A stretch of 12,650 nt of DNA from Thermoflexales bacterium (GTDB lineage Bacteria > Chloroflexota > Anaerolineae > Fen-1058). The stretch covers positions 1-12,650 of the forward strand of contig JAGOBP010000057.1 of assembly GCA_017999195.1 (NCBI GenBank), in the 5' to 3' direction. Shown here piece by piece: positions 1 to 6,688 of this stretch (position 1 is the first letter of the stretch; the number at the start of each line of letters is the position of its first letter). The translations under genes and the position numbers were made by a program. The notes below the pieces were generated by a model. That model made no database searches. It worked only from the letters and a program-made list of their open reading frames with translations, and was not told the DNA's origin.

Positions 1-4
1 ACCC

Positions 5-39
5 AGCGTCGGATGAACTCATTCCGCACCTCCGACGCT
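5..39. repeat. Inverted repeat at the window edge
   Basis: AGCGTCGGA at 5-13 and its exact reverse complement TCCGACGCT at 31-39 form a 9-bp stem with a 17-nt loop. It lies in the non-coding stretch downstream of the last minus-strand gene. There is no T-tract on either side, so it is not a textbook intrinsic terminator. It may be a palindromic intergenic repeat or an end signal for a gene outside the window. Confidence 0.45.
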
Positions 40-73
40 CAGTGTAGCCAATCGGAGCGCTTTTAGCCCATCA

Positions 74-115
74 AACCAGAGCCATTTCTTTGATTCTGCC
101 TCTGGTTGCGCAACC
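74..115 (-). terminator. Overlapping hairpins just after the glycosidase stop codon (possible weak terminator)
   Basis: AACCAGAG (74-81) pairs with CTCTGGTT (100-107) around an 18-nt loop. The perfect 12-bp palindrome GGTTGCGCAACC (104-115) overlaps the second arm, so the two structures exclude each other. On the minus strand the palindrome begins 6 nt after the glycosidase stop. The following sequence is only weakly T-rich. It may mark the end of the operon, but the terminator call is tentative. Confidence 0.35.
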
Positions 116-121
116 GTTACG

Positions 122-1654
122 CTAGTGCATTTCAACCGGCAGCACTTTCAGCACTGCGCCCGACCGCGGCGCGATTTTTACCTCGCGCAGTTGCCCGGCC
201 TCGATCGGCGTGAGCGTGCCGCCGTTCCACACATCGCTGGCGATGGCGTCGTGGACCTTGATCGCGCCGAGTGACAAATCGATGCTCTTCGTCGCAGTTG
301 AAGCGTTCAGCACGATAATCAATTTTTCATCGCCCAGCCAGCGCGCAAAGGCCACCACCTCATCGTGCGCGTACAGCCGATGATACGAGCCGCGCCGCAG
401 AGCCGGATACGACTTGCGCAACGCGACGCAGCGCTGCACAAATCCGCGCAGACCGTGATCCCATTTCGACTCGTCCCACGGGAACGAGTTGCGGCAGTGC
501 GGATCATGTTTGCCCAACAGGCCGATTTCATCGCCATAGTAAATGCACGGCGCACCGGGATAGGCGAACAAAAACAGATACGATAAACGCAGCGCCGTTT
601 GATCGCCGCTGACGCTGGACAGGAAGCGCGGCGTATCATGACTGTCCAGTAGATTCAGTTGCGCCAAGGTGATCTGCGGATCGTACCAGCCCAAGACCCG
701 ATCGATATGCTCGGCGAAATCGGCCGCGTCCAACGGTCGGGCGCCGCGATAACCGCCCGCTTTGCGCGTCTCTTCCAGATCGATCGTTTTTGCGCCGAAG
801 AAGCCTAAGCATGACAACGTAATCGGATAATTCATCACCGCATCGAATTGATCGCCTTGCAGCCAGCGCTTGCTTTCGTGCCAGATCTCGCCTACGATGT
901 AGGCATCGGGATTCGCGCCCTTCACACGGCGGCGGAACACGCGCCAGAACTCGTCATCGTCAATCTCTTGCGGCACGTCCAAGCGCCAGCCGTCGCAGCC
1001 AAAGTCGATCCAGTATTGAGCCACATTCCAGATGAATTCGCGCACGGCGGGCGTATGTGTGTTGAGCTTGGGCAGCGCGGGCAAATCCCACCACGCCTGA
1101 TAGCCGATCGATTTGAAACTGCCCTTGCCTTGTTCGAGCGCACTCTTTGATATGGGATCGGGATACGCGCCGAAGTGCCGCCCGCCATGCAGTCGCTCGG
1201 GATCGAAGTAAAACCAATCGAGATACGGCGACGACGCGCCGTTTTCCAGCGTGTGATGAAATTGCCAGAAGCCGCGACTGGCGTGATTGAAGACCCCATC
1301 GGGCAGCACGCGCATATTGCGCGCATGCGCCGCATCGATCAGTTCGCGCAGCGCCGCATTGCCGCCCAAAATCGGATCGACGTTGAGATAATCGTAAGTA
1401 TGATAGCGATGATTCGCCGCCGATGAAAAAATGGGGTTGAAGTAAATGGCGTTGATGCCCAAATCTTGTAAGTAATCCAGGCGATCGGTCACGCCCGCCA
1501 GATCACCACCCTTGAAACCATACGTCGTCGGCGGCGTATCCCACGGCTCTAAGTGCAACCCGTTCTTCCGCACCCGATCGGACTTGGCAAATCGATCGGG
1601 AAAAATCTGGTAAAACACAGCATCTTTAACCCACTCCGGTGTGACAACCGTCAT
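122..1654 (-). CDS. Cytoplasmic GH13 alpha-glycosidase, neopullulanase/cyclomaltodextrinase-like, without N-terminal domain
   Basis: This 510-residue protein has no signal peptide and probably hydrolyses imported maltodextrins in the cytoplasm. It starts directly with the barrel (YQIFPDRF at 15-22). GH13 regions visible: DGVFNH 119-124; GWRLD 222-226 with nucleophile D226; VGE 254-256 with acid/base E256; and SHD 338-340 with H339 and D340. Region V reads LPKLN (194-198), close to the MPKLN of neopullulanases, cyclomaltodextrinases and maltogenic amylases. Those enzymes normally carry an extra N-terminal domain of about 120 residues that helps dimerise; it is absent here. An in-frame ATG at 1783 would overlap the upstream malG by 120 bases. 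The ATG at 1654 (or 1657) is preferred because AGGAG lies 5 nt before it and the conserved sequence begins there. It starts 8 bases after the malG stop, so the two genes are probably co-translated. Exact substrate preference cannot be read from the sequence. Confidence 0.9.
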   Translation of the reverse strand: MTVVTPEWVKDAVFYQIFPDRFAKSDRVRKNGLHLEPWDTPPTTYGFKGGDLAGVTDRLDYLQDLGINAIYFNPIFSSAANHRYHTYDYLNVDPILGGNAALRELIDAAHARNMRVLPDGVFNHASRGFWQFHHTLENGASSPYLDWFYFDPERLHGGRHFGAYPDPISKSALEQGKGSFKSIGYQAWWDLPALPKLNTHTPAVREFIWNVAQYWIDFGCDGWRLDVPQEIDDDEFWRVFRRRVKGANPDAYIVGEIWHESKRWLQGDQFDAVMNYPITLSCLGFFGAKTIDLEETRKAGGYRGARPLDAADFAEHIDRVLGWYDPQITLAQLNLLDSHDTPRFLSSVSGDQTALRLSYLFLFAYPGAPCIYYGDEIGLLGKHDPHCRNSFPWDESKWDHGLRGFVQRCVALRKSYPALRRGSYHRLYAHDEVVAFARWLGDEKLIIVLNASTATKSIDLSLGAIKVHDAIASDVWNGGTLTPIEAGQLREVKIAPRSGAVLKVLPVEMH

Positions 1655-1662
1655 CATCTCTC

Positions 1663-2526
1663 CTATCCATTTTCGTCTGCTGCACCGAACAGGAAGCCGC
1701 GCAGCAGGTATTTTTGTAGTATCGCAAAAATGATCACGACAGGGACGCTCATTAAGATCGCCGTCGCGGCCAGATTGCTCCACGACGCCGTGCTGACGTT
1801 GCGCTGCATCCCGCTGATCGCCATCGCCAGCGTGACGTTATCGCTCTTATCGACAAACAACCAGCCGATGGCGAACTCACTGTAGCCGATCAAAAACGCG
1901 ATGATGGCCGCCACCGCGATCGAGGGCAGCGCCAGCGGCAGCGTCACGCGCCAGAACGTGCGAAACGCCGACGCGCCATCGAGAAAGGCCGACTCTTCCA
2001 GTTCTTTCGGCACAGCCTGAAAAGCCGCGCGCATATTCCACACGGCCAGCGGCATCGAGATGGCCGCGTACACGATCATCAGGCCAAATAAACTCGTGCG
2101 CAAGCCGAGGGCCGACAGCAAAATGTAGAGTGGCGTCATCAACGCGACCGGCGGCAGCAGCGCGCCCAATAATAATGCAAAGAGGCCCGCTTGTCGGCCG
2201 GGAAAGCGAAAACGCGCAAAAGCGTAAGCCATCGTCGCGCCGAGGATGACGGCCAGCAGGGCCGCGCCACCCGCCACGACGAGGCTGTTTTTCAGCGCGC
2301 TGAGGAACGTCAGCGTTTGCGCGGGCCGTTCCCACACTTGGCGGAAGACATCCAGCGTGAATTCTTTGGGCCACAGGCGAAACTCGATGGGCCAGCCGCG
2401 AATTGAGCCGTCCAGCGCCAGTTGCGCCAGCCCCCAGATCGGGATCAGGATGAACAACCCAATCGCCGCGAAGCCCAGTTGATATAGCAGTTGCTGCCAC
2501 CACTTTAATTTGCGCATGTCACTCAT
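1663..2526 (-). CDS. Second MalG-type ABC sugar permease
   Basis: A 287-residue inner-membrane permease of the MalG type (binding-protein-dependent transport). It has about six hydrophobic segments, the first at about 16-35. The cytoplasmic EAA loop, ELEESAFLDG to TLPLALP (about 176-201), is the coupling site for an ABC ATPase. Its presumed partner is the MalF domain fused to a glycosyltransferase in the gene just upstream. Unlike the other MalG in this window, it lacks the GGLTxGxVK-like C-terminal tail typical of maltose-type MalG and ends in RGFLFGAADENG. A change in the substrate path is therefore possible. The ATG at 2526 has only a weak AAGG-like ribosome site; an in-frame ATG at 2517 is an alternative. 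A 180-bp spacer with two inverted-repeat elements separates it from the upstream gene. Confidence 0.9.
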   Translation of the reverse strand: MSDMRKLKWWQQLLYQLGFAAIGLFILIPIWGLAQLALDGSIRGWPIEFRLWPKEFTLDVFRQVWERPAQTLTFLSALKNSLVVAGGAALLAVILGATMAYAFARFRFPGRQAGLFALLLGALLPPVALMTPLYILLSALGLRTSLFGLMIVYAAISMPLAVWNMRAAFQAVPKELEESAFLDGASAFRTFWRVTLPLALPSIAVAAIIAFLIGYSEFAIGWLFVDKSDNVTLAMAISGMQRNVSTASWSNLAATAILMSVPVVIIFAILQKYLLRGFLFGAADENG

Positions 2527-2534
2527 TGGACCTT

Positions 2535-2609
2535 ATCGAAAATAAGTTCCTGCCCCAATCACCCCGGCGATTGATCCCCGGGCCAAGCGAATCCTTCGCT
2601 ATTTTCGAT
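2535..2609. repeat. 75-bp element bounded by 10-bp perfect terminal inverted repeats
   Basis: ATCGAAAATA at 2535-2544 is the exact reverse complement of TATTTTCGAT at 2600-2609. Inside are CAATC (2556-2560) with GATTG (2569-2573), and AGCGAA (2586-2591) with TTCGCT (2595-2600). The nested symmetry could form a branched RNA or DNA structure in the leader of the second malG. It resembles a very small MITE-like or structured regulatory element. No function is visible. Confidence 0.5.
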
Positions 2610-2619
2610 TCAGCCTATT

Positions 2620-2708
2620 GAAGACGGATGAACAGAATAACACGGATAAACTGCTCGAACATATCTGCGTTCATCGGCTCAATCCGCGTAATCTGCGTTC
2701 TCGTCTTC
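2620..2708. repeat. 89-bp imperfect palindromic intergenic repeat
   Basis: GAAGACG at 2620-2626 mirrors CGTCTTC at 2702-2708. The dyad continues imperfectly inward for about 28 bp per arm, with a GCAGATTACGCGGATT-like motif on one arm and an AGAATAACACGGAT-like motif on the other. The outer right edge overlaps the stop codon of the fusion gene. The motif resembles intergenic palindromes I recall from environmental bacterial genomes. It could stabilise or terminate the mRNA, but there is no T-tract. Confidence 0.55.
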
Positions 2709-4830
2709 AGGCATACGCCGTTTCGGCGGCTTGCATGCGGCGCGTGAACCAACTGATCAACACGAACAACACGATCGCGGTGAAGACGTTGAGCGCCGCC
2801 GATACTGCGAATTGTCCGCCAAAGCCGCTGGTCGCATCGAAGAAAAAGAACGAAATCGTCGATAGTGTGAAGATCGGAAACGGCGGCTGCATCACGTAAA
2901 ACAAATAGAATTGATTGAAGGCAAAGATCGTGCGGATGATCAACACCGGTGCGAGCACAGGCAGCAAGAGCGGCCACGTGATCGATCGGAACGTGCGCCA
3001 CGCGCCCGCCCCGTCGATGGCGGCCGCATCGTTGACTTCCGGCGGGATCATCTTCAGGCCCGCCGTCACGGCCAGCATCATCACTGGCCAGCCGATCCAC
3101 ACACCCGCGACTAACATGATCAACAGCGACGCGGCCGGATTACTTTGCCAGGGAAAATCGGTTTTGGTATACAAACTGATCCAGCCATTGGTCGGCTCGA
3201 AAATTTGAAACCACATCAATGCGCCGACAAATTCCGGCACAGCCCACGGCAAGATAAACAGCGTGCGCCACCAGCCTTTGAAGCGCACGCCGCGCCGATT
3301 GAGCATCAACGCGACCGCGATGCCGAAGGCCGCTTGCAACGCCACTACCAGTGTCGTCCACACAATGTTGAACACCAGAATATCCGCGCCCGCGCCGCCG
3401 ATAAGTTGCAGCAACATTTGCGGTCCCGCGTAATTCACCTGCGTCGCGCCGCGATTGTCGAACAACTGCATAGGCACAGTTGGCGCTTGCCCTGTCAGGC
3501 CATCGCCCACGGCGCGCCACACGCCGCCGCGCATTCCATCGCGCAATGACCGCGAACTCAGATCGGTCAACGACATCGCTATTTGAAAGATCAGCGGGAA
3601 CAGCGCGATAACGCCCAGCGTGATCAAGCCCGGCAGCAGCCACGGCGCAGCAGTTCGCGTCTGCCGCCACGCCGCTTTGATCGAGGCGGCACTCGGTCGT
3701 TGCCACCGTCTCGATCGGAGCGTGGTGAACCAGCGGCCGAATGGCTCTAACACGTTACCGTGTAAGCCCTCGCTCGCGGCCAGGCTCAACGGCACGGTCA
3801 ATAGCAACACGTATTGCGGCCACTTGGTGGGCCAGTAAAACAAGAAGACCAGCGCTACGATGAACCACAAGGCATACAGCCGCCGCGTGCGCCAGAAGCG
3901 ACGCAGGCCCACAATCGCCAGCAAAAAGATAGGCGCATCCAACATGAATTTGAACAGGCCTGGATGATACGGCACGGCCTCCGACAACCAGACCAGCGGC
4001 TGCCAGATGGGGAAGTTGGCGTCTTGCACGGCCTGGCTTTGCGCGTAATCGCCGTGATACAGCACCGACGCGCGCAAGCGATTGATCGGATCAGGCCACA
4101 AATATGGATTGCTGACGAAGAACACGCTCAAGGCAATGACACCCCAACTCACAATCGGGGCGAGCCACTTCCAAATCGATCGGCCCGTTGCGCCTTCACG
4201 GCCCGGTCGCGAGTCCCACAACCAGTGCGCGGCCACGACCACACCGACGATGGCGTACGTGTATTTCGAAGAGGCCGTGAGGCCCAGCATCAACGCCGAG
4301 AGAATGGCCCACGCATTGAAGCGCCCTTTGGACTTCAGGTAAAACATCGCCGTCAACAAACTGGTCAACGCGGGCAGCGCTTCCAGCATCACTTGACTGG
4401 TGTACTTGATCGTCCAGGTATCGATGGCGAGGAATAGTCCCGCGATGGGGCTGATGAGCGCAACAGCCAACACGGCCAATGTGCCAAACGCCGCTTGCAC
4501 CAAGCGCGCAAACGTGAGGTGCGGTCGTGGCAGTACTCGGGCTGGATCGGCCGTCGTCGGTCGATCAGGAATTTCCTTGGCAGGCGGTAAATTCACAATC
4601 GCCAAAGCATCTGCGATTTTCGTCAACGGCGGATGTTCAGTGCGATAATTCTCGCGCGTGAAGACGCTCCAATCGCCCTGTTGCATCCCCACCGCATAGA
4701 TTTGCCCTGCGCGCAAATAGTCGTCCTCATCGTAATCGATAGGCAATTTCTTCACGGCGTCGAGCCGCAGGCCCAGAGCCAGCAGCGTGACGGCGAGGAT
4801 GGAGAGAATTCGCGCGAGGCGTTTAGTCAT
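2707..4830 (-). CDS. Fusion of a GT-C/PMT-type membrane glycosyltransferase with a MalF-type ABC permease
   Basis: A 707-residue membrane protein with two unrelated parts in one uninterrupted frame. Residues 1 to about 355 look like a GT-C (PMT_2/ArnT-like) glycosyltransferase: a first transmembrane helix at about 5-23, then an acidic first loop DYDEDDY (32-38), then EHPPLTK (65-71), several further hydrophobic helices, and KWPQYVLLL (336-344). Such enzymes use a polyprenyl-phosphate sugar on the outer face of the membrane. The part here is shorter than usual (often 450-600 residues). Residues about 395-700 are a complete MalF-like permease: first helix at about 397-418, then the EAA loop VNDAAAIDGAGAW to ITWPLLLP (599-624). 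The joining segment 366-392 is rich in Arg/Lys, suggesting a cytoplasmic linker. No Shine-Dalgarno sequence is seen before the ATG at 4830. It probably pairs with the malG just downstream. The glycosyltransferase role is inferred from motifs only. Confidence 0.85.
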   Translation of the reverse strand: MTKRLARILSILAVTLLALGLRLDAVKKLPIDYDEDDYLRAGQIYAVGMQQGDWSVFTRENYRTEHPPLTKIADALAIVNLPPAKEIPDRPTTADPARVLPRPHLTFARLVQAAFGTLAVLAVALISPIAGLFLAIDTWTIKYTSQVMLEALPALTSLLTAMFYLKSKGRFNAWAILSALMLGLTASSKYTYAIVGVVVAAHWLWDSRPGREGATGRSIWKWLAPIVSWGVIALSVFFVSNPYLWPDPINRLRASVLYHGDYAQSQAVQDANFPIWQPLVWLSEAVPYHPGLFKFMLDAPIFLLAIVGLRRFWRTRRLYALWFIVALVFLFYWPTKWPQYVLLLTVPLSLAASEGLHGNVLEPFGRWFTTLRSRRWQRPSAASIKAAWRQTRTAAPWLLPGLITLGVIALFPLIFQIAMSLTDLSSRSLRDGMRGGVWRAVGDGLTGQAPTVPMQLFDNRGATQVNYAGPQMLLQLIGGAGADILVFNIVWTTLVVALQAAFGIAVALMLNRRGVRFKGWWRTLFILPWAVPEFVGALMWFQIFEPTNGWISLYTKTDFPWQSNPAASLLIMLVAGVWIGWPVMMLAVTAGLKMIPPEVNDAAAIDGAGAWRTFRSITWPLLLPVLAPVLIIRTIFAFNQFYLFYVMQPPFPIFTLSTISFFFFDATSGFGGQFAVSAALNVFTAIVLFVLISWFTRRMQAAETAYA

Positions 4831-4844
4831 GGAGTTTTAGGCGC

Positions 4845-4873
4845 GTGGCCATCGATTGAAAATCGACGGCCAC
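4845..4873. repeat. Hairpin repeat before the fusion gene
   Basis: GTGGCC and TCGATT (4845-4857, one interrupting base) pair with AATCGA and GGCCAC (4861-4873, one interrupting base) around a GAA loop. The result is a 12-bp stem with one mismatch. It lies 15 bases upstream of the fusion-gene ATG on the minus strand and could affect translation initiation or mRNA stability. Confidence 0.6.
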
Positions 4874-4878
4874 ACAGG

Positions 4879-4899
4879 AAAAACCCGCGTAGCGGGTTT
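4879..4899 (-). terminator. Rho-independent terminator after the amylase gene
   Basis: On the minus strand the arm at 4892-4899 (AAACCCGC) pairs with the arm at 4881-4888 (GCGGGTTT) around a 3-nt loop, and a run of five T residues follows (4883-4879). It lies 50 bases after the amylase stop. It probably reduces read-through into the glycosyltransferase-permease fusion. Confidence 0.65.
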
Positions 4900-4910
4900 G
4901 GCATTTCTTT

Positions 4911-4932
4911 GCCGTCGGATTTATCCGATGGC
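4911..4932. repeat. Short hairpin between the amylase and the terminator
   Basis: GCC-G-TCGGAT (4911-4920) pairs with ATCCGA-T-GGC (4923-4932), with a single mismatch or wobble. An alternative pairing, CGATGG (4926-4931) with CCATCG (4938-4943), excludes part of it. It is the third stem-loop in the 118-bp gap between the amylase and the fusion gene. Confidence 0.5.
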
Positions 4933-4948
4933 ACTGCCCATCGACAAT

Positions 4949-6631
4949 CTATTTCTGCAACTGCACGATTACGCCGCTAAAGCCCGGCAGTGACGACAAC
5001 GGCTGATACTTCGCAAAGCCGCCCTGATCGGTCACGGTGAGATTGGCCAGCGGGCCATCACCGAACAGCGGCACGGCGCGATAGTCGCCAGCCGCGAGTG
5101 AACTCTTGTCCAGATTCAGCGCCAGGTCTTTCACTGGATCTTTGCCCAGGTTGATGATGACCAGCACGGCTTCTTCTTTGCTCACGCGCAAACTGGCGAA
5201 CACACTCGCATGGCTGGCCTTGATCGCCGTGAAATCGCCCACGCGCAACGCCGCGTGTTGATTTCGCACGCGAATCAAATGGCGGTACAGCGCCAGCACC
5301 GAATCGGGATTATCGATCTGCGCGGAGACATTGCGTTCCTTGTAATCCGCATTCACCGCGCGCCACGGTCGGCCCGTTGTGAAGCCGCCGTTCTCTTCGT
5401 TCGACCACTGCATTGGCGTGCGGATGTCCTCATCGGGTTTCTTGCCGGACATGGCGATTTCTTCGCCGTAGTAGACAAAGGGCACACCGGGCGCGGTCAG
5501 ATACAACAGCGCGCCCACTTTGGCCTTGTCCAGATTCGCGCCGATTTGCGACATGACGCGATTCTGATCGTGATTGGTGAGGAACGTGCCAAATTGCAGC
5601 GGCTTGAAATTAGCCAGGCTGACGTTGAGGGCGTTAACGGCCTCGGCCGCCCGACCAGTCCGCGCGGCGAGAATGAAGGCTTTAGCCAGATCAAAATCGA
5701 ACGTCAGATCGAGTTGATCGCCTTGCGCGTATTCGCTGGCGGTTGAGGTCAAGTCCCACACTTCGCCGATGGTCAACGCTTGCGGATTGAGCGCCGTGTA
5801 AATTGGCCGGAAATTCTTGTACCACGCGTGCGTGGCTTCGGTATTTTGAACGGACGTGCCATCTTCGATCAAATATTTGGCTGCATCCAGGCGGAAGCCA
5901 TCGACGCCCATGTCTTGCAGCCAGAACCGCACGACATCGTTCATCTTCTCAGTAACTTCGGGCGTGCGGTAATTCAGATCGGGCATATTCTCGGTGAAAT
6001 AGCCATAGTAGAAGCCCGAACCGGCCACCCGCCAGCCCGATTGACCCGGATCCGTTTTAGACCACACGTACCAATCGCGAAACGGCGATTGCGGATCACG
6101 CGCGGCTTCAAACCACGGATGCTGATCGGAGGTGTGATTCAACACGAAGTCGATGATCACGCGGATGCCGCGCGCGTGCGCTTCGCTCATCAGGCGTTTG
6201 AAATCATCCGTGGTGCCGTACTGCGGATTGACGCCATAGTAATCGGTGACGTCGTAGCCGTGATACGACGGCGACGGCTGAATGGGCATCAACCACAGGC
6301 CCGTAATGCCCAGGTTCTTCAAATAATCGAGTTTGGAAATAAGGCCGTTGAGGTCGCCGATGCCGTCGCCATTGCTGTCGGCATAACTACGCACGAAGAT
6401 TTCGTAGAAGACAGAGTCATTCCACCAGGGATAACCGTCGGTGCCTTGCGGCAAGCCGATCACGGGCGAAACGGGTGTCGGCAACGGCCCGCTGGGTGTC
6501 GGCGTCTCTGCGGGCAGCGTTGGCGCGATAGGGCTGGGTGGGACAATCGGGGCCGGGGTGGTCGTCGCTGCGCCGCCGCAGGCGGTCAGCAATACAATCA
6601 AAATGGAGATCAGAATCAGACGTGTTTTCAT
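4949..6631 (-). CDS. Secreted lipoprotein alpha-amylase, GH13 with MPDLN region V
   Basis: A 560-residue exported lipoprotein that probably cuts alpha-1,4-glucans outside the cell. The signal peptide ends in the lipobox LTAC with lipidated C18. A Pro/Thr-rich spacer (about 21-60) tethers the enzyme. The GH13 barrel starts at about 70. A calcium-loop-like DSNGDGIGD lies at 85-93. Conserved regions: DFVLNH 161-166; GFRLD 245-249 with nucleophile D249; IGE 288-290 with acid/base E290; and NHD 353-355. Region V is MPDLN (216-220), the signature of the GH13_36 group, intermediate between oligo-1,6-glucosidases and neopullulanases. A C-terminal beta domain follows (about 465-560). The start is supported by close similarity to the binding-protein signal peptide. 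No Shine-Dalgarno is visible, and a terminator-like hairpin ends 8 bases before the ATG. It would feed the binding protein and permeases encoded upstream. Amylase is more likely than pure alpha-glucosidase because of the secretion signal; specificity is unproven. Confidence 0.92.
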   Translation of the reverse strand: MKTRLILISILIVLLTACGGAATTTPAPIVPPSPIAPTLPAETPTPSGPLPTPVSPVIGLPQGTDGYPWWNDSVFYEIFVRSYADSNGDGIGDLNGLISKLDYLKNLGITGLWLMPIQPSPSYHGYDVTDYYGVNPQYGTTDDFKRLMSEAHARGIRVIIDFVLNHTSDQHPWFEAARDPQSPFRDWYVWSKTDPGQSGWRVAGSGFYYGYFTENMPDLNYRTPEVTEKMNDVVRFWLQDMGVDGFRLDAAKYLIEDGTSVQNTEATHAWYKNFRPIYTALNPQALTIGEVWDLTSTASEYAQGDQLDLTFDFDLAKAFILAARTGRAAEAVNALNVSLANFKPLQFGTFLTNHDQNRVMSQIGANLDKAKVGALLYLTAPGVPFVYYGEEIAMSGKKPDEDIRTPMQWSNEENGGFTTGRPWRAVNADYKERNVSAQIDNPDSVLALYRHLIRVRNQHAALRVGDFTAIKASHASVFASLRVSKEEAVLVIINLGKDPVKDLALNLDKSSLAAGDYRAVPLFGDGPLANLTVTDQGGFAKYQPLSSLPGFSGVIVQLQK

Positions 6632-6639
6632 AAGGGAAC

Positions 6640-6677
6640 AAAAAGACCTGCGAGGTTGCTACAACCTCGCAGGTCTT
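6640..6677 (-). terminator. Strong stem-loop with T-tract between malG and the amylase gene
   Basis: A perfect 16-bp stem, AAGACCTGCGAGGTTG (6643-6658) and its reverse complement (6662-6677), closes a 3-nt loop. On the minus strand a run of five T residues follows (6644-6640). It begins 11 bases after the malG stop and ends 8 bases before the amylase ATG. It looks like an intrinsic terminator or attenuator. The sequence also resembles palindromes I recall as dispersed in several bacterial genomes. Confidence 0.75.
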
Positions 6678-6688
6678 AAGTCGTAAGG

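Noticed and set aside
1655..1783. Extended start of the glycosidase at 1783
   Set aside because: It would overlap malG2 by 120 bases with unrelated sequence; the ATG at 1654 has AGGAG and begins the conserved domain.
5780..6679. Plus-strand frame of 299 codons opposite the amylase
   Set aside because: It is antisense to conserved GH13 motifs, is Arg-rich without domain pattern, and runs across the terminator hairpin.
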